Part shown: one piece after another, positions 7,309 through 11,993 of the stretch | How positions within the stretch are numbered: position 1 is the stretch's first letter | Layout of the letters: each line of letters opens with the position of its first letter | Assembly (NCBI GenBank): GCA_003142355.1 | Contig: PLMF01000028.1 | Coordinates: 1-11,993, forward strand | DNA from: Bryobacterales bacterium | Lineage (GTDB): Bacteria > Acidobacteriota > Terriglobia > Bryobacterales > Bryobacteraceae | Reading direction: 5' to 3' | Length of the DNA stretch: 11,993 nt | Notes under the pieces: model-generated | Database searches by the model: none | What the model was told of the DNA's origin: nothing | The model's input: only the letters and a program-made list of their open reading frames with translations | Made by a program: the position numbers and the translations under genes

Positions 7309-8241
7309 ATGACCGATAGCCTCATCCTCCGCGAAGTTGCTTGTGACTCCATTCGCGTCATCGACCGCCACCGGCGGAAAATGGGTGACCTTGAAGTCCT
7401 CGCCACCAGCATCGCGACGGAAGGACTCCTGCAGCCCATCGGAATCGCCGAGGACAACGTGCTGGTGTTCGGCGAGCGGCGCCTGCTGGCTGTTCGCGAC
7501 ATCCTCAAGCGCGCCACGATTGCGGCGCGCGTTGTGCAGGTATCGAGCATTGTCGCCGGCGAGTATGCGGAGAACGAGATTCGAAAGAACTTCACGTCCT
7601 CCGAGCGGGTGGACATTGGGAAAGCTCTGGAGGCGAGCTATGGGGAGCGGCGCGGCCAGAGTAATCGGCAAAATTTTGCCGAATTGAAAGGCCAGCGCAC
7701 CGACGAACTGGCAGCGGAAAAGGCTGGCTTTGGCAATCGCACCACTTACGAGCAAGCCAAAAAGGTGGTCGAGAAGGCCGTCGATGAGGTCATCGCACAG
7801 ATGGACTCTGAGCAGATCGCGGTCAGCGCGGCCGCGGCCATCGCCGATGAAACCCCGGAGCGGCAACGAGAGATCGCTGCCATGCCGCCTGCGGAACAAC
7901 GAGAGGTGGTTCGCAAACTTCGGCGCAAGGACCTGCCTACTCCGGCCGAGGCGCACCGGCGCGCCAAGAAAACCGGCATGGCCATCTTAGATCGCAATCT
8001 CGAATACCAACTGCCAGCGTCGATGGACGAGCGGCGTCCGTTAATCGAACGCAATCTGGCCGTGATGGCGGTGATCGATGCTGCCAGTGATATCGCCAAG
8101 TGTCCGCTAATGGTCGCCGATGTCGCGGCCGGCATCCGCGAGTTCGATACACCGGACATGGATTTCGCCGGCAAGTGCCGCAGGGCAGCAGCCTTCCTTC
8201 AACAAATCACTCAGGAGTTGAACCGTCATGCAGGCCACTAA
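7309..8241 (+). CDS. ParB/Spo0J-like DNA-binding protein
   Basis: A 310-aa protein whose N-terminus matches the ParB/sulfiredoxin-fold domain: LATSIATEGLLQPI (31-44), the nucleotide-binding-type GERRLLAVR (55-63) and AENEIRKNFTSSE (87-99). A helix-turn-helix-like segment (about 131-156, TDELAAEKAGFGNRTTYEQA) and a charged helical C-terminal half follow. ParB proteins bind parS-like DNA and in many cases use CTP; plasmid and phage versions act in partition or regulation. No ParA ATPase is encoded nearby, so a non-partition role is equally possible. ATG 7309 begins the recognisable domain. GTG 7273, with GGAGG four bases upstream, would add 12 residues. The gene overlaps the next one by 14 bases. 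Confidence 0.85.
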   Translation: MTDSLILREVACDSIRVIDRHRRKMGDLEVLATSIATEGLLQPIGIAEDNVLVFGERRLLAVRDILKRATIAARVVQVSSIVAGEYAENEIRKNFTSSERVDIGKALEASYGERRGQSNRQNFAELKGQRTDELAAEKAGFGNRTTYEQAKKVVEKAVDEVIAQMDSEQIAVSAAAAIADETPERQREIAAMPPAEQREVVRKLRRKDLPTPAEAHRRAKKTGMAILDRNLEYQLPASMDERRPLIERNLAVMAVIDAASDIAKCPLMVADVAAGIREFDTPDMDFAGKCRRAAAFLQQITQELNRHAGH

Positions 8242-8746
8242 ACGCTCCGAATTGATGGAGGCCATTCGGCGCGCCGTGGGGCTGTTTCGCGAAGCGGGCC
8301 GCCGGTTCTTGAACAAAGATATTGTCGACGCTGTGATCGAGACCAATGGCTCACTCTTCGACGAACTGGGCAGCCAGTTGGCGCGGGAAAAGCTGTTTGA
8401 TTTGACCCGACGCGTGATGAAGTCAGCCGCTGAGATCACGGAAGCCGCGGCACAGCTCGATCTGGGGCTCGACGTCGCCGGCTTCGAGATGCCGGGCATG
8501 ATCGCCGTGCCGGTGGACCCGGCCAATCCTCTCAATGGCGACTGTGAATGGGTGCCGGTGATGCAGGCGACGACAGCAGATCTGGATGCCAATCTCGGCA
8601 TGCTCAATCTGCAGATTGAGTCGGATCAGCGGAAGCGCCGCCATATTTCCATCCTGCGTCAGCGCGTGGCGGCCATAGTCGGCGAGAACTCCAGACTCAC
8701 AGTAACCCAGGCGGCGGCGATGGCGCGGGAGTTGCAGAAGGTATGA
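8228..8746 (+). CDS. Uncharacterised 172-aa protein in the ParB operon
   Basis: No family is recognised. The N-terminal half (1-75) is helical and basic (KRSELMEAIRRAVGLFREAGRRFLNKDIVDAV), a middle part rich in G, P and V (78-115) follows, and the end is helical and charged (LQIESDQRKRRHISILRQRVAAIV, LTVTQAAAMARELQKV), possibly a coiled coil. There is no signal peptide or membrane segment. ATG 8228 has AGGAG at 8213-8217 (10-base spacing) and lies inside the ParB reading frame, so it is translationally coupled to ParB. It may be a partner of that protein, but this rests on context only. Confidence 0.8.
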   Translation: MQATKRSELMEAIRRAVGLFREAGRRFLNKDIVDAVIETNGSLFDELGSQLAREKLFDLTRRVMKSAAEITEAAAQLDLGLDVAGFEMPGMIAVPVDPANPLNGDCEWVPVMQATTADLDANLGMLNLQIESDQRKRRHISILRQRVAAIVGENSRLTVTQAAAMARELQKV

Positions 8747-9060
8747 CTCAATCCATTCCGCTCTACGCAGCCGACGGAACGCCGTGGGGCTTTCGAACGT
8801 TGGAGGCCGCACAGCGGCTCATTGTCAATGGACTGGTTAATCCGGTCTACGGCCGCAAGGGCCATCTGAAGGCGGTCTTCTCGAAGAAGGCCGATGGATC
8901 ATCGGCTGTCGAGAGTGCAGTGCCAGGGGGCACGCAGTACAGCTTTCAGACGCGAGTTGAAAGCGGACCGCTTGTATGGAAGCTGAAGAGACTCGGCAAG
9001 AAAGACGAATTGAGGTCGCTATTCCGGCAGGTGGTGACGGACTGCCTAGTGAAGTCGTAA
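8743..9060 (+). CDS. Uncharacterised 105-aa protein, ParB operon
   Basis: A small basic soluble protein that starts at an ATGA overlap with the upstream gene (8743-8746). The N-terminus IPLYAADGTPWGFRTLEAAQ followed by a basic GRKGHLKAVF stretch (37-47) suggests a small beta-rich or ribbon domain. The C-terminus contains KLKRLGKKDELRSLFRQV and is helical. The family is not recognised with certainty. Its coupling to the ParB-like gene and the 172-aa protein suggests a three-gene unit. It is followed directly by the twin-hairpin intergenic segment, which probably closes this unit. Confidence 0.78.
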   Translation: MTQSIPLYAADGTPWGFRTLEAAQRLIVNGLVNPVYGRKGHLKAVFSKKADGSSAVESAVPGGTQYSFQTRVESGPLVWKLKRLGKKDELRSLFRQVVTDCLVKS

Positions 9061-9084
9061 CGCCGACGGGTTGCCCATCAGACT

Positions 9085-9130
9085 GACTGCGCAGATTGCG
9101 CAGTCGATGACTGCGGGAATCCCGCAGTCA
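9085..9130. repeat. Twin hairpins in the 9061-9175 intergenic gap
   Basis: Hairpin A has arms GACTGCGCA (9085-9093) and TGCGCAGTC (9097-9105) around GAT. Hairpin B has arms TGACTGCGGG (9108-9117) and CCCGCAGTCA (9121-9130) around AAT. Both share the GACTGCG core. The outside can also pair over the whole unit: TGCCCA (9072-9077) with TGGGCA (9133-9138), and ACTGACTGC with GCAGTCAGT. No T-run follows, so a classical rho-independent terminator is not supported. A REP-like element, an RNA processing or stability structure, or an operator array would fit equally well. Confidence 0.75.
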
Positions 9131-9175
9131 GTTGGGCACACCAAAGAATGCGGACGCAATGAAAGGACCAACGCC

Positions 9176-9433
9176 ATGCCAGGCGTGATCACCCTGGAGG
9201 AGCTGACGACGCGCGTCTGCCACGCGCTTGGAGTTCCCCCGCGAAACGACGCCGAGAGCCTCACTGAGATGCTGCGAACGGCTCTCGTTGAATCCCGATC
9301 GGCAGCCATCGCTGCGGCGAAGACCGTCTGCCTGGAGATCGCCGAGGACGAGGCCGAGCGCTGCCGCAGCGTAGGGGCGACGGTAGCGCAGCAGACGGCA
9401 CTCACCATCGCTGCACGTATCCGAAAGCCGTGA
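9176..9433 (+). CDS. Uncharacterised 85-aa helical protein
   Basis: Starts at ATG 9176 with AAAGGA at 9162-9167 (8-base spacing). An in-frame TTG at 9071 would lengthen it by 35 residues but would place the start inside the hairpin segment. The protein is alanine- and glutamate-rich and predicted helical: VITLEELTTRVCHALGV then a long helix (about 28-75) with three cysteines in all. No motif, signal peptide or membrane segment is seen. Function unknown. It is followed 12 bases later by an alternative start of the Ig-like gene. Confidence 0.72.
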   Translation: MPGVITLEELTTRVCHALGVPPRNDAESLTEMLRTALVESRSAAIAAAKTVCLEIAEDEAERCRSVGATVAQQTALTIAARIRKP

Positions 9434-9592
9434 TAGAGGGCAAAAATGACAATCGTTGCGGCTCTCCTCAAAGTAATTCGTCAACTCACTGAGGTGTCGC
9501 TTGCCCTGCTGCAGAAGCCGACGCAGGCAACCCAGATCGTCTTCAGCTTTGTTTCGTCAAGCCCAATCCAGTTCCACATAGGAGTCAAAAGC

Positions 9593-9907
9593 ATGAAACT
9601 CACGGACGTTCAGAAAGTAATTGGTTCAATCGCGCCCAAGGATGCGGCTGGCAACCCCGCGCCGGTCGACGGCATCCCCGTCTGGGCTTCCTCTGACACC
9701 GCCATCGTCACTGTCACACCGGCGCCGGACGGCATGAGCGCCGTGGTCGAGGCGGTCGGCCCGCTGGGCACGGCGCAGGTCTCCGTCTCTGCGGACGCGG
9801 ACACGGGGGAGGGAGTGGCCACCATCACCGCCCTGGCGGACATCGAAGTGCTGGCCTCGCAGGCAACGGCAGTCGGCATCAGCTTCGGCGTGCCCGAGGC
9901 CAAGTAG
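9593..9907 (+). CDS. Small Ig-like phage-type protein
   Basis: A 104-aa beta-rich, acidic protein. The pattern GNPAPVDGIPVWASSDTAIV, PAPDGMSAVVEAVGPLG, VSVSADADTGEG and a closing IEVL strand is the layout of small bacterial Ig-like (BIG-type) domains seen in phage accessory or structural proteins: alternating strands, the SSD turn and the ADAD stretch. ATG 9593 is chosen because AGGAG (9580-9584) precedes it at ideal spacing and the domain begins there. An ATG at 9446 in the same frame, with AGAGGG at 9435-9440, would add 49 hydrophobic/helical residues that do not belong to the domain. No signal peptide is evident on the 104-aa form. Probably decoration or structural, but not proven. Confidence 0.75.
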   Translation: MKLTDVQKVIGSIAPKDAAGNPAPVDGIPVWASSDTAIVTVTPAPDGMSAVVEAVGPLGTAQVSVSADADTGEGVATITALADIEVLASQATAVGISFGVPEAK

Positions 9908-10192
9908 ACGGCGGTCGGGCGGGGTGGTGAACGTAGGGTACGAGGCCATTGGCCCATTGGGGTCCGGCCAGAGACACCCACCCCGCCCCACCGTTGGCGA
10001 ACTGTGGCGGCGTATTGCGCCGGCCTGGGCGGTTTGGACGGTAGTGCCACCCGCGGCTGCGGGCGCACGGGCTGCCACGGGGCGCCAACAGTGGCCAAAC
10101 GTCCCTGCCGCTGAGATTTTGGGTCCTCCCTGGCGACTTTCGGCGGCGGGTGACCTGGCGGCGCAAGGTCTTTAGTTAGTTGCACTTATTCA
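9908..10192. other. Non-coding stretch with an 11-bp inverted repeat
   Basis: No gene is supported here. GGGCGGGGTGG (9917-9927) pairs perfectly with CCACCCCGCCC (9978-9988) across 50 bases. The space between contains GGCCATTGGCC (a short palindrome) and a CCATTGG duplication. A further small stem, CCCGC with GCGGG around GGCT, lies at about 10049-10062. The density of stems suggests a structured RNA or a transcript-end region after the Ig-like gene, but no known RNA family is recognised. An 83-codon GTG frame (9924-10175) exists but is not convincing. Confidence 0.45.
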
Positions 10193-10240
10193 GGTGGTCA
10201 GGGCAGGTGGTCACCCCGGGTGGTCACCCCCCGGTGGTTC
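10193..10240. repeat. GGTGGTCA direct repeats
   Basis: GGTGGTCA occurs at 10193, GGTGGTCACCCC at 10206 and 10219, and a diverged GGTGGTTC at 10233, with 13, 13 and 14-base periodicity. Each full unit also contains the short palindrome GGTGnnCACC. The last copy is the T-stem of the adjoining tRNA 3' end, suggesting the repeats arose from, or recombined with, that tRNA segment. Confidence 0.7.
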
Positions 10241-10260
10241 GATTCCACCGCCCTCCTCCA
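10233..10260 (+). pseudogene. tRNA 3' end fragment (T arm, acceptor strand and CCA), possible att core
   Basis: The order is exactly that of a tRNA 3' end: T stem GGTGG (10233-10237), loop TTCGATT, stem CCACC (10245-10249), acceptor strand GCCCTCC (10250-10256), discriminator T and encoded CCA (10258-10260). The matching 5' acceptor GGAGGGC and a D arm are not found upstream, where the GGTGGTCA repeats lie. Such bodiless 3' ends are typical of integration (att) sites, where an element carries a copy of the tRNA end; a decayed tRNA gene is the alternative. The amino acid cannot be stated. Confidence 0.6.
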
Positions 10261-10265
10261 ACTTC

Positions 10266-10341
10266 GACGGTGTAGCTCAGATGGCAGAGCAGCGGTCCTG
10301 TGAATCGTTCGTCGGGGGTTCGAAGCAGTCCATCGGCTGCA
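10266..10341 (+). tRNA. Damaged tRNA-like sequence (tRNA pseudogene candidate)
   Basis: It lies five bases after the preceding tRNA 3' end and keeps tRNA spacing throughout. Acceptor strands are GACGGTG (10266-10272) and CATCGGC (10131+200 = 10331-10337), pairing at six of seven positions with one G·T. The D arm is GCTC/GAGC with loop AGATGGCA. The anticodon stem GCGGT/ATCGT has loop CCTGTGA, and the variable loop has 5 bases. The T loop begins TTCGAA. Faults: the T stem GGGGG faces CAGTC and cannot form, position 33 is C instead of T, and the end is TGCA, not NCCA. By length the anticodon is UGU (Thr); a one-base register shift would read GUG (His), but that stem does not pair. Probably non-functional or unusual. 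Confidence 0.4.
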
Positions 10342-10354
10342 GCACCCAAGCGCA

Positions 10355-11869
10355 ATGATCGACCTTTCCCACCTACAGATCGTACTCCGGGCAGTCGCCA
10401 GCCTCCTGCCGTACGCCAAGAACTCGAGGACGCACTCGGACGAGCAGGTTGCCCAGGTGGCGGCCAGCATCGTGGAGTTCGGGTGGACGTCTCCGATCCT
10501 GGTGGACGGCGACGGGGGTGTGATCGCCGGCCACGCGCGTCTCCTGGCCGCCAAGAAGCTGGAGATGACCGAGGTGCCGGTGATCGTGCTGGCGCACCTG
10601 TCGCCTGCGCAACGCCGTGCGCTGGTGATCGCGGACAACAAGCTCGCGATGAATGCCGGGTGGGACGAAGAGATGCTCCGGGTCGAGTTGGAGTCGCTCG
10701 GCGCGGAGGGTTTCAACCTGTCGCTGGTGGGGTTCTCCGACGAGGAGCTCGTCGTGCTGCTTGCCAGCGACGAACCGGAGGCTGCCGCCGACGTGGAAGA
10801 GGAAGCGGTTCCCGAACCTCCGGCGCAGCCGGTGACGATGCCCGGGGACGTGTGGTTGATCGGGCTACACCGCCTGATCTGCGGCGACTGCCGGGATGCC
10901 ACCGTCGTCGGGAAGTTGATGGCCGGCTCCAGTGCCAACGTGGTCGTGACTTCACCGCCCTACGCAACGCAGCGCGAATACGATCCTGCGAGCGGGTTTC
11001 GCCCCGTAGCGCCTGAAGATTACGTGGATTGGTTTCGCGATGTGGCGGCGAACCTCGCCAGCATACTGGCTCCGGATGGATCTTACTTTTTGAACATCAA
11101 GGAGCATGCCGAAGACGGGCAGCGGCACCTCTACGTGAAGGATCTCTTCATCACGCACGCCAGGCAGTGGGGATGGCGGTTCGTGGATGAGTTCTGCTGG
11201 CGCAAGACCGACAACGGCGTGCCGGGCGGATGGAACAACCGCTTCAAGAATGCCTGGGAGCCCATCGCGCACTTCACTCGCGGTGAGGCCATCAAGTTCC
11301 ACCCGTTCGCCGTGGGACATCGGTCGGAGGATTGCTTCGACTACTCGCCGGACAACCCGAAGTCGAGTTCCGGGAGTGGGCTGCTCGGTACCGGCGCGCG
11401 CGGCAACTCGGCGGGCAAATCCGACAGCCGCGATGAAGATGGGCGCCATGCAGGAATCGCGCGGCCATCAAACGTGATCGAGGCGAAGTCGGAGTCGAGC
11501 CAGGGATCCCATTCGGCGCCCTTTCCGCGTGCGGTACCGGAGTTCTTCATCAAAGCGTTTTCCGATGCTGGCGACGTAATCTTCGATCCCTTTCTCGGTA
11601 GCGGCACGACTATCGCCGCGGCGCATGGGCTCAAGCGAGCTGGCTACGGCATTGAGATCAGTCCGGCTTACTGCGACGTGATCCTGCGGCGCATCGCGGC
11701 ACTCACCGGCGAGGAACCGGTGCTGGCGGAGACCACCAAGACCATGGCGGAAGTTGCCGCAGAGCGTGGCGTCGCGCTGGACCAGGTCAACAACCCGCGC
11801 CTCCAGGACTCTCGCCGGATCCAGCATCACGGTCCGGCACCCTTCTACGGAAGCCGTCAGGCTTCCTAA
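10355..11869 (+). CDS. ParB-domain/DNA methyltransferase fusion
   Basis: A 504-aa protein. Residues 1-135 form a ParB-like domain (LLPYAKNSRTHSDEQ 17-31, ASIVEFGW 37-44, GGVIAGHARLLAAKKL 54-69, ADNKLAMNAGWDEE). After an acidic, proline-rich linker (about 140-160) comes a beta-type amino-methyltransferase: motif IV TSPPY (199-203) and SAM-binding motif I DPFLGSGTT (411-419), in the order IV then I. SPPY favours N4-cytosine over N6-adenine, but does not decide it. Similar fusions are frequent in phages, acting as orphan methylases that protect DNA or regulate it; no restriction enzyme is seen here. A serine/glycine-rich insertion (335-385) separates the motifs and may form the target-recognition region. 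ATG 10355 has no clear ribosome-binding sequence and starts 13 bases after the tRNA-like sequence. The stop is followed by hairpins. Confidence 0.9.
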   Translation: MIDLSHLQIVLRAVASLLPYAKNSRTHSDEQVAQVAASIVEFGWTSPILVDGDGGVIAGHARLLAAKKLEMTEVPVIVLAHLSPAQRRALVIADNKLAMNAGWDEEMLRVELESLGAEGFNLSLVGFSDEELVVLLASDEPEAAADVEEEAVPEPPAQPVTMPGDVWLIGLHRLICGDCRDATVVGKLMAGSSANVVVTSPPYATQREYDPASGFRPVAPEDYVDWFRDVAANLASILAPDGSYFLNIKEHAEDGQRHLYVKDLFITHARQWGWRFVDEFCWRKTDNGVPGGWNNRFKNAWEPIAHFTRGEAIKFHPFAVGHRSEDCFDYSPDNPKSSSGSGLLGTGARGNSAGKSDSRDEDGRHAGIARPSNVIEAKSESSQGSHSAPFPRAVPEFFIKAFSDAGDVIFDPFLGSGTTIAAAHGLKRAGYGIEISPAYCDVILRRIAALTGEEPVLAETTKTMAEVAAERGVALDQVNNPRLQDSRRIQHHGPAPFYGSRQAS

Positions 11870-11883
11870 GAAACAGCAGTTTC
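11849..11883. terminator. Two short hairpins at the end of the methyltransferase gene
   Basis: GGAAGCC (11849-11855) and GGCTTCC (11860-11866) form a 7-bp stem with a GTCA loop ending at the stop codon, inside the coding sequence. GAAAC (11870-11874) and GTTTC (11879-11883) form a second stem just after it. Neither is followed by a run of T, so strong rho-independent termination is doubtful; partial termination or RNA stabilisation before the next gene is possible. Confidence 0.4.
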
Positions 11884-11910
11884 AATTCATTCGACTAGGA
11901 GAAAACCACT

Positions 11911-11993
11911 ATGCCCGAAGCAGCCACTCCGAACCAGGGCGAACGCGAGTTCGAAACCGGGACGGACGAATCTTTCAAGAACGCCAACGCCAC
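11911..11993 (+). CDS. Start of an unidentified gene (3' truncated)
   Basis: ATG 11911 is preceded by AGGAG at 11897-11901 with 9-base spacing, a strong ribosome-binding site. The 27 visible codons encode a polar, acidic, probably disordered start (MPEAATPNQGEREFETGTDE), with no hydrophobic segment. The window ends before any domain appears, so no function is proposed. Position after the methyltransferase would suit a phage packaging or structural gene, but that is only context. Confidence 0.7.
   Translation, partial: MPEAATPNQGEREFETGTDESFKNANA

Noticed and set aside
9085..9130. Calling the twin hairpins a rho-independent terminator
   Set aside because: Stems are strong, but neither is followed by a T-run on either strand.
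9924..10175. An 83-codon GTG-start frame in the non-coding stretch
   Set aside because: Its product is Ala/Pro/Arg/Trp-rich with no motif, it overlaps the 11-bp inverted repeat, and the minus strand is also open there, as expected of GC-rich non-coding DNA.
10185..10260. A full-length tRNA gene ending at 10260
   Set aside because: The T arm, acceptor strand and CCA are perfect, but no GGAGGGC acceptor start, D arm or anticodon arm can be found upstream.

Overview
This is a compact, GC-rich window with every supported gene on the + strand. Most neighbours overlap by 4 to 14 bases (ATGA/GTGA junctions), so it reads as co-transcribed, translationally coupled blocks. The content is an XPF/ERCC4-type nuclease, a RecD2-like helicase, a primase-helicase, two ParB-domain proteins (one fused to a DNA methyltransferase) and a small Ig-like phage-type protein. 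This suggests a bacteriophage, prophage or related integrative element in a high-GC bacterium. Host phylum cannot be fixed from the sequence; an Acidobacteriota-like host is only a guess. No integrase, terminase, capsid gene or rRNA is visible.

Layout. (1) 3-7011, replication/repair block: the tail of an upstream protein, an ERCC4-fold nuclease, a RecD2-like helicase, a 1181-aa CHC2 zinc finger/TOPRIM/P-loop primase-helicase, and a 216-aa unknown protein. (2) 7012-7308, a gap with an AT-richer patch and a 16-bp palindrome. (3) 7309-9060: a ParB-like protein and two small unknown proteins in an overlapping operon. (4) 9061-9175, a gap dominated by two strong hairpins. (5) 9176-9907: a small helical unknown and an Ig-like phage-type protein. 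(6) 9908-10354, a non-coding stretch with a long inverted repeat, GGTGGTCA direct repeats, a perfect tRNA 3' end without a body, and a nearly complete but damaged tRNA-like sequence. (7) 10355-11869: a ParB-DNA methyltransferase fusion, followed by a short hairpin region and the start of another gene at 11911.

The most unusual structure is inside the 3' end of the primase-helicase gene (5960-6287). Thirteen copies of a 9-bp word (TGGGGACCT or its complement, three with one change) occur on both strands and in all three codon registers on each strand. They are arranged with mostly forward copies to the left and mostly reverse copies to the right of a central 22-bp near-palindrome. Because the DNA word is kept while the encoded amino acids differ (WGP, GDL, GTL, VPK, GPH, RSP), selection or spread appears to act on the DNA. 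An iteron-type replication origin or centromere inside the replication gene, as phage lambda has inside gene O, is the leading inference. A spreading small repeat in a dispensable tail is the main alternative.
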